Part shown: positions 1 through 8,726 of the stretch, in pieces | Position numbering within the stretch: position 1 is the first letter of the stretch | Layout of the letters: the number at the start of each line of letters is the position of its first letter | Assembly: GCF_005502885.1 (NCBI RefSeq) | Contig: NZ_SCMR01000005.1 | Coordinates: 111,351 to 175,350 of the forward strand | Source of the DNA: Microbacterium sp. 2FI | GTDB lineage: Bacteria > Actinomycetota > Actinomycetes > Actinomycetales > Microbacteriaceae | Direction of reading: 5' to 3' | DNA: 64,000 nucleotides | Translations under genes and position numbers: made by a program | Notes under the pieces: generated by a model | Seen by the model: only the letters and a program-made list of their open reading frames with translations | Told to the model about the DNA's origin: nothing | The model's database searches: none

Positions 1-393
1 GAGATCCGACGCGTCCTCGCCCCCGACGGCCGGCTCGCACTGATCTGGAACGGCCCCGACCCCCGATGCGCGTGGGACTCCGACGCGCACAGGATTGCGC
101 ACCCCGCCGAAGACGACGACGACGCCGATGCCCAAGCGCTCCCGGTCCTCGATGTCCCCGGCTTCACACAGGTCGGCAGCATCCGCGTCTCCTGGATCGA
201 AGAGATCTCACGCCGGACCTACCTCGACCGCTGGCTGACCGTGAGCACCTTCCTCGCCGCCACCGAGCGGGCGCGCACAACAATGATCGGCCAGGTCGAA
301 GCAGTGCTCGACGCGCACCCCGACACCTGTCAGAAGGACACACTCCAGTTGCCGCACGTCACTGATGCGCTCGTCTACGAAGCCGGCACCTGA
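1..393 (+). CDS. Class I SAM-dependent methyltransferase, C-terminal part (5' end outside window)
   Basis: The reading frame is open from the first base and stops with TGA at 391-393, leaving 130 residues. The first residues (EIRRVLAPDGRLALIWN) match the end of the Rossmann methyltransferase core, the strand after motif III in Methyltransf_11-type enzymes. A WIEEISRRTYLDRW stretch follows that is typical of the variable C-terminal part. The SAM-binding motif I must lie upstream. The substrate cannot be told. It converges with the M16-like protease gene, with only 31 bp between the stops. Confidence 0.8.
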   Translation, partial: EIRRVLAPDGRLALIWNGPDPRCAWDSDAHRIAHPAEDDDDADAQALPVLDVPGFTQVGSIRVSWIEEISRRTYLDRWLTVSTFLAATERARTTMIGQVEAVLDAHPDTCQKDTLQLPHVTDALVYEAGT

Positions 394-424
394 CGCGTGA
401 TCGGGACTCGAGCGTCGAGGTCGG

Positions 425-1990
425 TCACTCCTCGCGGCTGCGAGGAGGGGCAATGCGGCTGGACTCCCACCAGCGCCACCCGCGCCGGCGGGTAGGGCCG
501 GACGCGCCCGATGGCGCCGGCGGTCGCTGTGGGATCTGCTCCGGAGGTCGTGCGGGCCGCGGGAGGTGGTTCGTCGGAGCGACGCCGGCATCGACCGAGG
601 CGATGGTCTCGAGATCGAGGTCTTCGTGCAGCGTCGGCTCGATGTGGACGACGAATCCGTCGCAGCCAATGAGCGTTCGGGCCCCGTCCGGCCAGCTTTC
701 CAGGGCTACGCAATCCTCGAAGCGGACCGTGGTCCGACCATCCGCGCTCCGCATCATGACCCCGTCGTCGCCGATGACCAGCTCGGCGTCCGCTTGATCG
801 AGGCGGGGGAAGGAGCGACCGGTGATCTCGGCGGTCGAGCAGGTGGGGAGGGCGGCGAATCCTGCCCAGTCCAGGGCGCCCTCCGGGATCTGGATGAGGG
901 CGTCATCCCACACCGCCTGCGCCACGGCGGTGAGGTCCGCGATCGTCACCGCATCGCCCTCCCGCTGCAACTCGGCGGCATCCCGGCGCTCGCCACCGAT
1001 CAGCTCGTTCATTGCGATCCCCGGAAGCATCGCGGCGTCGATGAACGGGTCGTCGAGCGCGAGCCGGGCGGCTTCTTTGCTCGCGAGTAGGTCGTTCGCA
1101 TCGACCGCTCCGCCGCGGAGAGCGGCCAGAACATCGACCATCCCTCCCACGACCGCCGCCTGCGCGTCCTCGAGCGCGTCGGCGTACATCGTGACGCGCG
1201 CCGAATCCGCGCCGATGGGCTCGTACTCGCATTGAGCCGCGTACGAGTAGCCACCTTCGTCCCGCAGCACCCGGAACAGCGCGCGGGAGGCCACCTTCGC
1301 GAACAGCGATGCGGCGGCCGACCGGGGGACGACGGCGTCCAGCAGTACGCCGCCCGGATTGCCGCGGCAGAACGCCGGGGTGCTGATGAGGAGGTCTGTC
1401 CAGACCGGCACCGGCCGCCGCGGCCCTGGGGGAAGCCGGAGGTCGAGGTCCGGCGGGACTCCCGCGCCGGTGATCCACATCACGGCGTTGCCGATGACGA
1501 ACCACTCGCTCACCCAGTCGCGAACATCGTCGACGGTGATCGCACTGAGGCCGAACCCTGCGAAGCCCGCCAGGCCCGGGCCGCGGGCGCCGTAGCGCTC
1601 CAGACGATGCCGGTCGAGGGCGCCGAAGCTTCGGCCGGCGGCTTCCGTGCGCAGGATCTCCTTCTCCACCTCCATCCGCCCCAGCGGCATCTCGCGCAGT
1701 GCGGCGCACGTCCCACTCAGTGCGGCCACGACCTCGGCCTCGGTGCCGGTTGCGTGGAAGTGTGTGATCGATTCGCCCGTCGACGCGTTGTGGTGCCCGC
1801 TCACGTCGTGACGGCCGTGAAGGGCGAGATGCTCGACCAGATGGGTGATGCCTGCCCGGGCGAGCGGCTCGTCCGACCAGCCGACGCGGAAGAGGAGACC
1901 CCCGCTGACCGGTCCGGGACGGTGGGCGAACAGCACCGGCACACCGTTCACGACACCGGATCCCGTGCCTGCGTCGGCGCCGAGGCTCAT
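425..1990 (-). CDS. M16-family (insulinase-like) metallopeptidase
   Basis: 521 residues. An inverted zinc motif HLVEH (H50, E53, H54) lies in a context typical of pitrilysin/insulinase peptidases (GITHLVEHLALHG). Acidic residues in the MEVEKEILRTEA helix near 106-117 are candidates for the third zinc ligand. A second half around 215-380 (SLFAKVASRALFRVLRDEGGYSYAA) resembles the inactive M16 repeat, which carries the R/Y substrate-holding pair. The start is placed at the ATG that overlaps the upstream stop as ATGA (1987-1990). No signal peptide is visible, so it is probably cytoplasmic. The H-to-third-ligand spacing looks shorter than usual. The C-terminus ends in a Pro/Arg-rich tail. Substrate unknown. 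Confidence 0.8.
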   Translation of the reverse strand: MSLGADAGTGSGVVNGVPVLFAHRPGPVSGGLLFRVGWSDEPLARAGITHLVEHLALHGRHDVSGHHNASTGESITHFHATGTEAEVVAALSGTCAALREMPLGRMEVEKEILRTEAAGRSFGALDRHRLERYGARGPGLAGFAGFGLSAITVDDVRDWVSEWFVIGNAVMWITGAGVPPDLDLRLPPGPRRPVPVWTDLLISTPAFCRGNPGGVLLDAVVPRSAAASLFAKVASRALFRVLRDEGGYSYAAQCEYEPIGADSARVTMYADALEDAQAAVVGGMVDVLAALRGGAVDANDLLASKEAARLALDDPFIDAAMLPGIAMNELIGGERRDAAELQREGDAVTIADLTAVAQAVWDDALIQIPEGALDWAGFAALPTCSTAEITGRSFPRLDQADAELVIGDDGVMMRSADGRTTVRFEDCVALESWPDGARTLIGCDGFVVHIEPTLHEDLDLETIASVDAGVAPTNHLPRPARPPEQIPQRPPAPSGASGPTRRRGWRWWESSRIAPPRSREE

Positions 1991-2949
1991 CTCGGCGCCT
2001 CCTGCGGGCCGAGTACCTCTTCCGCCACGATGCGCAGGGCATGCGGACCGGCGATGGCGTGGTCCCACGGAAAGGCACTCGCCCTGCCGTCGAGTGCACG
2101 GAGGTGTACTGCGGCATCAGCGCGCTCTCCGGCCAACCACAGTGCGAGTGCGAAGGCGCTCTGCGCCTGGATTCCGAGAGGGCTCGGCACGTGCGAGGGA
2201 TGCAGAACCGACCGTGCGGCAGCATCTCGGATCTCGACGAGCACCGCAGGCTGGGCGAGGATCGCGGCACCGGCCTCACCGCGACCGGCTTCCATCCAGC
2301 GTTCCAGATGGTAGAAGGCGACCAGCGCTCCGGAGTCGGCTCCGTCTGGCGCTTCCTCGATCGCCCTCAGCGCGAAGGCGTGCGCGGTGCGATTGTCGCC
2401 GTGCCACCGGGGCGACAGGTAGATCAGAGTGTCGCGCTGCCCGGGAAAGTGGTGCGGGAAGACCGCGTTCAACTGCCGGTAGCGCCGGATCGCCTCGGAC
2501 TGCCCGACTTCCAGGCCCCGGGCGGTGAGGATGCGGGCCGCCCAGGCCGGTGCGTAGGCCGGTTCGTGCGCGCAGACAGCGGTGAGCAGTCGCTCCGCGC
2601 GGATGAGCCACTCGCGGAAGGCATCGAACTCCTCTGCGGATGTCTCGGAGGCGTCAGCGTGGCCGCGCGCCGACCACCCCAGGACAATCCACCGTGCCGC
2701 CAGCGCGGTGCGTGCACGAGCCGACGCGGGGTGCGCCTCGGCCGCATCCTCGAGGAACGACTCGACGCCGTCTTCGTCGGCGAGAAGCTCCATCGCGTAC
2801 GACTCCTGGTCGGCAGGCAGAGCGCTCAGCGCTTCCTCGGCCCCCGGCCAGTCGCGGCGCCCCACCGCGTCCGCGAGGGCGGAGAACTCGGGAACCGATC
2901 CGAGCCGGTCATAGGCATCGGCGACGCTGTCGTCAGTCCCGGGGTTCAT
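1987..2949 (-). CDS. TPR-like helical protein of unknown function (DUF4034-like)
   Basis: 320 residues, almost entirely alpha-helical with A/L/E-rich repeats that look like degenerate tetratricopeptide units. No catalytic motif, signal peptide or membrane segment is seen. The segment LIYLSPRWHGDNRTAHAFAL resembles the conserved patch of DUF4034-type proteins, in which a PRWGG-like sequence sits between helical repeats. Its stop overlaps the start of the M16-like protease by 4 bp, so the two are almost certainly co-translated and may act together. Family assignment is from memory of the motif and is tentative; the gene itself is secure. Confidence 0.75.
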   Translation of the reverse strand: MNPGTDDSVADAYDRLGSVPEFSALADAVGRRDWPGAEEALSALPADQESYAMELLADEDGVESFLEDAAEAHPASARARTALAARWIVLGWSARGHADASETSAEEFDAFREWLIRAERLLTAVCAHEPAYAPAWAARILTARGLEVGQSEAIRRYRQLNAVFPHHFPGQRDTLIYLSPRWHGDNRTAHAFALRAIEEAPDGADSGALVAFYHLERWMEAGRGEAGAAILAQPAVLVEIRDAAARSVLHPSHVPSPLGIQAQSAFALALWLAGERADAAVHLRALDGRASAFPWDHAIAGPHALRIVAEEVLGPQEAPR

Positions 2950-3104
2950 CGTCGTCCTCTCGTGCCGTCGGCTGCGGCGGCGGTGCCGGTCACGCTAACA
3001 GCGCGGCACCCGACGGAAACAGGGGTTGCGCTCAGCACCGAAAACCGCATATGCGGGTACCGGTCAAGAAAGTGACCCGGCGTGAATCACGCAGTGACAG
3101 CGAA

Positions 3105-3138
3105 GGGCCGCGATCCCATGAAACCGGGATCGCGGCCC
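3105..3138 (-). terminator. Hairpin downstream of the 5'-nucleotidase gene
   Basis: A perfect 13-bp stem (3105-3117 with 3126-3138, GGGCCGCGATCCC) closes an 8-nt loop. It lies 22 bp past the stop codon of the minus-strand gene. It has no U-run, which is common for actinobacterial terminators. It could also stop read-through from the other side. Confidence 0.65.
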
Positions 3139-3160
3139 TCCGCGTGTTGTCAGATCACCG

Positions 3161-4930
3161 TCACGGCACCATCGTGATCCGGTTCATGGGTCCGGGGCCT
3201 TGCGGGCCGGCGGCGAGGTACGAGGCCAACGAGTCGACGTCGAAGCCCGGCGCCGTCGTGCGACCGGTGGCGACGGTGAGTTTGGTGAACCCGTCGCCCC
3301 CGTTCGCGAGGAAGTCGTTGGTGCTCACGCGATACGTCCCGGCAGAGTCGATCGGCGTGCCGTTGAGCCGGATGTCGCTGACGCGACTGCCCAGCGGCCC
3401 GGACGCAGAGTACGTGTAGGTGAACCCGGCGGACACCTGCAGGATCTTCGTCGTCGGCTGGCCGGCATAGCCTGCCCACTGCTGCTCGAGCACCTCCTTC
3501 AGCTGAGCTCCGGTGAGCGACACCGTGACGACCAGATTGTTGAACGGCTGAACCGCGAAGACCTCGCCATACGTCACGGCTCCGGCGGGCTCGCCGCCCG
3601 GGGAGTTCGCGAAGACTAGGTTGGCTCGGATGCCGCCCGGATTCATCAGCGCGAGATCGGAGCCGGGCGTGTAGGCGACCATGCCGTCCGCGATGACATC
3701 GCCCAGCGCGCTCTCGCCCGCCGTGTTGTTGTCGCGGGTGATGTCGGCGGAGATCGAGCCGACCACGCGGTTGGCCAGCGGGGCGACCGCGCTGCGGTAC
3801 TTGTCGGCGATGACCTTGGCATCGGCGTCGATCGTGGCGGGGTTGCGGACGTACACGCCCGGCGAGGTCGTCGCCCAGGTGCCGTCGGGGTTCTTGACCC
3901 CGTTCTCGACGATGATGTTCTTCGCTTCAGCCGCGACGATCTTCTTGCTCTGCTTGTCGATCGTGATGCCGATGTCCGTCAGGATCGTCCCGTTGGTTCC
4001 CGCGCTCGTCACGACGGTGTTGCCGCCCGACGAGTTCGGCAGCGCGCAGGCGTAGGGCCGGTGGGTGTGGCCACTGACAACGACGCCGTACGCCGGGTCC
4101 AGCTGCGACACGATTCCGGTCACGGCGCCCGAGAAGCCGGTGCAACCGCTCAGATCGGTCTGGTTGGCCTGCTGGCCGCCCTCGTGCAGCAGGAGGACGA
4201 TCGACCGCACGCCGTGGCTCTTGCGCAGCTCTGTGGCGTATCGGTTGGCCGTCTCGGCCTCGTCGAGGAACGTGACATTCGTGATCCCGGCCGGGTTCAC
4301 GATGCCCGGCGTGCCCTCGAGCGTCATCCCCACGAAGGCGATCTTCACGCCGCCGATCTTCTCGATCGTGTACGGCGCGAGGATCGGAAGATCGGTGTCG
4401 TTGTCGACGACGTTCGCGGCGAGGATCGGGAAGTCGGCGCCTTCGAACCCGTCGCCGTCCAGACAGCCGTCGACCGGGTGGCAGCCGCCATCCTGCAGGC
4501 GGAGCAGCTCGTCCACGCCTTCGTCGAACTCGTGGTTGCCCACGCTCGTGACGTCGAGGCCGAGGGAGTTCATCTCCTCCACCGTCGGCTCGTCGTGGAA
4601 AGCGGCGCTCACCAGGGGGCTCGCGCCCACGAGATCGCCCGCGGCCACCGTGAAGCTGTGGGGCGACTCCAACTCCTGCTGTGCCCGCAGCGCCTTGACG
4701 GCGGTCGCGAGGTACTCGACGCCGCCGGCCGGGGTGCCGTTGACGAGACCTCCGCTGCCGGTCGGCGGATCGATCGCACCGTGGAAGTCGTTGAAAGCGA
4801 TCAGGTTGACGGTCACGATCTGCGACTTCGGCGGCGGCCCCTTGGCCTCTGCTGCAGCGGCACCGGTGAGCACCAGTGCCAAGGCTGCGACGGCGGCGGC
4901 GACGCTATGACGCGTGCGAACGATTGACAT
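3161..4930 (-). CDS. Secreted 5'-nucleotidase / bifunctional metallophosphatase
   Basis: 589 residues. An N-terminal Sec signal (about 1-30, hydrophobic AAAVAALALVLTGAAAA) precedes a calcineurin-type metallophosphatase domain. Metal-site motifs are NDFHG (D48, H50), GDLVGASP (D99), GNHEFDEG (N132, H133), a histidine in LLLHEGG and SGHTHRPY. The C-terminal half is the 5_nucleotid_C domain that binds the nucleoside (NPGGIRANL, then YRVSTNDFLANGGDGF near the end). No LPXTG or C-terminal membrane anchor is present, so it should be released. It likely scavenges phosphate and nucleosides from extracellular nucleotides. The start is the ATG at 4930, preceded by GGAGAG at the right spacing; an upstream ATG at 4975 would put residues before the signal. 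Confidence 0.92.
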   Translation of the reverse strand: MSIVRTRHSVAAAVAALALVLTGAAAAEAKGPPPKSQIVTVNLIAFNDFHGAIDPPTGSGGLVNGTPAGGVEYLATAVKALRAQQELESPHSFTVAAGDLVGASPLVSAAFHDEPTVEEMNSLGLDVTSVGNHEFDEGVDELLRLQDGGCHPVDGCLDGDGFEGADFPILAANVVDNDTDLPILAPYTIEKIGGVKIAFVGMTLEGTPGIVNPAGITNVTFLDEAETANRYATELRKSHGVRSIVLLLHEGGQQANQTDLSGCTGFSGAVTGIVSQLDPAYGVVVSGHTHRPYACALPNSSGGNTVVTSAGTNGTILTDIGITIDKQSKKIVAAEAKNIIVENGVKNPDGTWATTSPGVYVRNPATIDADAKVIADKYRSAVAPLANRVVGSISADITRDNNTAGESALGDVIADGMVAYTPGSDLALMNPGGIRANLVFANSPGGEPAGAVTYGEVFAVQPFNNLVVTVSLTGAQLKEVLEQQWAGYAGQPTTKILQVSAGFTYTYSASGPLGSRVSDIRLNGTPIDSAGTYRVSTNDFLANGGDGFTKLTVATGRTTAPGFDVDSLASYLAAGPQGPGPMNRITMVP

Positions 4931-5209
4931 GGAGGCTCTCCTCTGTCGGGTCTGAGTACCAGCAACATTGCCCACATCCGACCGTTTTGGGAAGAGTCAC
5001 TTTCGCGGCTCTCGAAGTCGCGACCCTGGCGACGCGAACGGGACATGCCGCTAGCATTGCGGTAATCCAACGGCCTCACCTCGCCGCCGCAGCGACCGGA
5101 CAACCCGACCAGTCCGCCTACTCGCACAGGGTCGCTCAGAGGCACGATGCACCGCTGTGCTGAACGAGAGCGCTCCGCCCGAAGGAGTGCTCGGAAGGAC
5201 CTGCTCCAC

Positions 5210-8200
5210 ATGTCGCGCACCCGACGACCGATCCACCGCCGGTTCCGCCGCGCGGTGGCAGCCGCCACCGCAATGCTTCTCATCGGTTCCGGCGCAGCCG
5301 CGCTCGACACGTCGCTCGCGGCGCCGGCCCACGCCGCCTACCCCGACTCGTTCAACCCGTTCGCGATGAACGGCGGCTTCACCGTCTACGCGCGCGAGAA
5401 CGCCCTCCTGCAGAACCAAGAGGTCGAGGGCAGTGTCGCCGTCGGCGACACGGCGACGGTGCAGGGCTCGAGCGGCACCTATTCGATCATCCACGTGGCG
5501 GCCGGCACCGGCGACTACACGCTCCCGACGGTCGACGGCGACCCCACGCGCTTCCTCGTCGGCAGCTACAGCCCGTCGAGCACCGGCATCCTCGCCATCA
5601 CGAGTGCGGGCACGAACGAGCCCACGCTCTGGGGCGATCTGAAGATGGTCGAGCGCGACGGACCGTGGCAGTCCTTCGCCCGCGCTGACTGGATCCGACT
5701 CAACACGAACCCGGCGAACGTCGACCAGACCCCTCTCATCGACGCGACCCACCAGCGGTACCCCGCCGACTCCACCCCGCCGACCGGGCCGGCGGGCGGC
5801 AACAGCATCTACACCGCAGACACCTCGACCACGGCCGTCGCCGACTACGTCGAAGCCAATGCCGAAGCGTCGTACGAAGCGGCGGCGGACTGCCTCGACG
5901 GCATCGCCGCCGGGGTCGGGTACCCCGTCGGGGTGGCGGAGGATGCCGGTGCACGCGTCGTGCTCGAGCCGCTCAGCCCCGACCGGCCGAACGTCGTCGA
6001 CTACACCGACATCGCCGGGACCGCCCTCATCCAGTTCTCTCCCGGTCCGACTCCCGGCGTGGCCAACCCGCTCATCATCCGTGTGCCCGCAGGCACGACC
6101 GAGGTGATCGGAGCTCGCGTCGACCCGCAGGGCACGTACTCGCCCTACACCTTCTGGGATCTCTCCGAACTCACCGGCCCCGTCTCGGTAACCGCCGCAG
6201 AAGGCGGTCGGATCGACGGCTCGATCTACGCGCCGACCGCCGACGTCACGGTCACTGCGGCGCCCCTCGACGGCCAGGTGCTGGGCCAGAACGTGACGAT
6301 CAGGGGCGGCGAGGTGCACACCTTCCTCTTCGCCGGCCAGCTGACGTGCGACGCCGACAGCGGCACATTCGCCGTCAGCAAGAGCCTGGAGGGGATCGAC
6401 CCCGCTGACCTCCCCCCGGGGACGACCTTCACGGTCAACTACACCGCGACCGACCCCGAGGGCGTGGTGGCGACGGGCACCCTCGAGGTTGCCGCAGACG
6501 GAACCCCCGCGCCCGCGGGCGAGGAATTCCCCATCGGCACCGTGATCGAGTTCGAAGAGGTCGAGCCTGCGAGCGTGCCCGGCTATGCGTGGGGCACGCC
6601 GACGATCACACCGAACCCCCTGACGGTCGGCGCGGGGACGGCGGAGATCGTCGTGGCGAACACGGCGACCACGCAGGTCGGGTCCTTCAGCATCTCCAAG
6701 ACGATCGAAGACCTCTCGAGTGGCGACGGCGGCGCACCGTCGCAGGCCACCGTGCCTGTCGACTGGGTGGCGCTGTACGCGGGCGAGGAGATCGGGTCCG
6801 GCCGGCTGGACGTGCCCTTCGACGGCACTCCGCTGGATGTCGGTGAGGACTTCCCCTTGGGGACGCGCATCGTCCTCACCGAGGACCTCTCGGGGATCGA
6901 CCCTCCGCCCGGATACGAATGGTCCGGCGTCGCGTGGAATCCCGGGAGGACGTTCGTGATCGGCGAAGACGGCGCCGTCGTGGCCGTGACCCTCACGAAC
7001 GCGATCGTCCCCACAGACCTCGACCGCACCGTGACGATCGTCAAGTCGGCCGACGGCGAAGCCGCTGATTCCGCCTACGCGTACGCCGTCAGCTACAACA
7101 CCGACCCGTCCCCCGAACGAACCACCCGCCCGCTGCCGCTCGGGGATCCCGAACTTCTCGACGACCTCGAGACGGATGCCGACACGCTGGAGCTCGCCGA
7201 GCTCGTGCCCACGCTCAACGGCGTGCCCGTCGACCCTGCGGGGTGGGCGCTCCCCGTCATCACGGTGACCGTCGATGGTGAGACCGAGACCTTCACCCCG
7301 GAGAACTTCGAGGGCGCGGGTCCGCTCGAGACCGCCATCGTGGAGATCCCCCTGCCCGAGTCCGGCGACATCGAGATCGAGGTCGCCAACGCCGTGCTCG
7401 AGGGCACGTTCGAGCTGTCGAAGCGGTTCGAGGGAATCTCCCTCGACGATGTTCCCGAGGCGACCGAGTTCACGGTCGTCTGGACCGCGACGACGCCGTC
7501 GGGTGATGCGCAGCGCGGGGTGCTCCGCGTTCCCGCCGACGGTACACCGAAGAGCCCTCTCGATGCCGACGGAGCCCCCCGCACGTTCCCATACGGCACC
7601 GTGATCACCTTCGAAGAGCTCCAGCCGCCGCGTCTGCGCCAGGTCGACTGGACCACCACGACCTTCGACCCCGATGAGCTCGTGATCGGGGCCGCGGGCG
7701 CGTCGGTGGTCTCCGGGTCGATGGTCAACAGCGCCGTCCTCCTCACCGGCACCTTCGAGGTGGCCAAGGCCCTCGAGGGCATCGATGCCGACCAGCTGCT
7801 CATCGACTCGCTCACGATCGACTACGTCGGATGGGAGCCGGGCGGGGTCGAGACCTCCGGCACTTTCGAGATCCCCACCGACGGCACGCCCGCCGGTCCG
7901 GTCGACGAGGCCGGCCAACCGCTGCAGTTCCCGATCGGCACGATCCTGCGACTCACGGAGGATGAAGCTAACCTGGCGGCCCTCCCTCCCGGCTACGAGT
8001 GGGCCGAGACGACATGGGATCCCGGGAACACGGTAATCGTGCGCCGGGGCGAGCCGACGCTGCTGACCGTCACGAACACGGTCGAGCAGTTCACGCGCTT
8101 CGCCGTGACGAAGACCGTCGAGGGCGACGGCGCCTCGGCCGTCCCGGCCGGCACCACGTTCCCAGCCGATTGGTGGTGGGACTACGAGCCCCAGACGCCG

Positions 8201-8563
8201 GTCGTCCTCGAGCCCGAGGTCGAACTGCTCTCGCCATGGTTCCCCGTCGGCTCGATCATCGAAGCCCGCGAGAGCGCGCTGCCCGACATCCCCGGTGTGG
8301 ACTGGGGCACGCCGGTGTGGGTCGTCGACGGCCAGGCGCTCACGCCTGATCAGGACGGCAAGGTCGTGCTCCCCATGACCTCGACCCGCGATGACGGCGT
8401 CGTCGAGCTGACACTCGCCAACACCGCCGAGACGCGTGATCTGCCGGCCACCGGCGGCACCGGCACGTCACCGGTGGTCCCAGGCGCGGCTCTCGCGATG
8501 ATCGTCGCCGGCCTCGCACTGCTGGTCGCCCGACGCCGCTCGCGAACCGCGACCGGCAGCTGA
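5210..8563 (+). CDS. LPXTG-anchored surface protein: choice-of-anchor A domain plus DUF5979 repeats
   Basis: 1117 residues. A twin-arginine-rich N-terminus and hydrophobic signal end near APAHA (about residue 42). A choice-of-anchor A domain follows (about 45-380). Then come six Ig-like DUF5979 repeats of 100-125 residues, beginning near 385, 491, 607, 733, 847 and 962 (for example GTFAVSKSLEGID, GTFELSKRFEGIS, GTFEVAKALEGID). The end is a sortase signal: LPATGG at about 1078, a hydrophobic helix and RRRSR. Such repeats form stalk-like cell-wall proteins; a role in adhesion is inferred. The start at 5210 is chosen for its GGAAGGA site and signal peptide over an in-frame ATG at 5147. It diverges from the 5'-nucleotidase gene. 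Confidence 0.9.
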   Translation: MSRTRRPIHRRFRRAVAAATAMLLIGSGAAALDTSLAAPAHAAYPDSFNPFAMNGGFTVYARENALLQNQEVEGSVAVGDTATVQGSSGTYSIIHVAAGTGDYTLPTVDGDPTRFLVGSYSPSSTGILAITSAGTNEPTLWGDLKMVERDGPWQSFARADWIRLNTNPANVDQTPLIDATHQRYPADSTPPTGPAGGNSIYTADTSTTAVADYVEANAEASYEAAADCLDGIAAGVGYPVGVAEDAGARVVLEPLSPDRPNVVDYTDIAGTALIQFSPGPTPGVANPLIIRVPAGTTEVIGARVDPQGTYSPYTFWDLSELTGPVSVTAAEGGRIDGSIYAPTADVTVTAAPLDGQVLGQNVTIRGGEVHTFLFAGQLTCDADSGTFAVSKSLEGIDPADLPPGTTFTVNYTATDPEGVVATGTLEVAADGTPAPAGEEFPIGTVIEFEEVEPASVPGYAWGTPTITPNPLTVGAGTAEIVVANTATTQVGSFSISKTIEDLSSGDGGAPSQATVPVDWVALYAGEEIGSGRLDVPFDGTPLDVGEDFPLGTRIVLTEDLSGIDPPPGYEWSGVAWNPGRTFVIGEDGAVVAVTLTNAIVPTDLDRTVTIVKSADGEAADSAYAYAVSYNTDPSPERTTRPLPLGDPELLDDLETDADTLELAELVPTLNGVPVDPAGWALPVITVTVDGETETFTPENFEGAGPLETAIVEIPLPESGDIEIEVANAVLEGTFELSKRFEGISLDDVPEATEFTVVWTATTPSGDAQRGVLRVPADGTPKSPLDADGAPRTFPYGTVITFEELQPPRLRQVDWTTTTFDPDELVIGAAGASVVSGSMVNSAVLLTGTFEVAKALEGIDADQLLIDSLTIDYVGWEPGGVETSGTFEIPTDGTPAGPVDEAGQPLQFPIGTILRLTEDEANLAALPPGYEWAETTWDPGNTVIVRRGEPTLLTVTNTVEQFTRFAVTKTVEGDGASAVPAGTTFPADWWWDYEPQTPVVLEPEVELLSPWFPVGSIIEARESALPDIPGVDWGTPVWVVDGQALTPDQDGKVVLPMTSTRDDGVVELTLANTAETRDLPATGGTGTSPVVPGAALAMIVAGLALLVARRRSRTATGS

Positions 8564-8582
8564 CGCCGAGCACGGCATGAGC

Positions 8583-8617
8583 GCCGGGGGTCTGGGGTGG
8601 CACCCAGACTCCCCGGC
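8583..8617 (+). terminator. Hairpin after the LPXTG protein gene
   Basis: Arms 8583-8596 and 8603-8617 pair with a single bulged base (GCCGGGGGTCTGGG against its complement) around a 6-nt loop. It lies 20 bp after the stop codon. A second, weaker hairpin at 8651-8674 (7-bp stem) faces the convergent permease gene. Confidence 0.55.
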
Positions 8618-8726
8618 GGCCGTCAGTTTCGGGCTGGACGGCGTGAATGAACCGTCGTCTGGGGATTCGACGGTCCCTCCCCCGTGGAAGAGATGCCGCG
8701 CACCCCGATTCATTACGCGAGTGTGC

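Noticed and set aside
5051..7918. 955-residue open frame antisense to the LPATG surface protein
   Set aside because: It is a GC-driven shadow: composition is D/R/G/V-rich without domains or signal, while the sense strand has clear repeats, signal and anchor.
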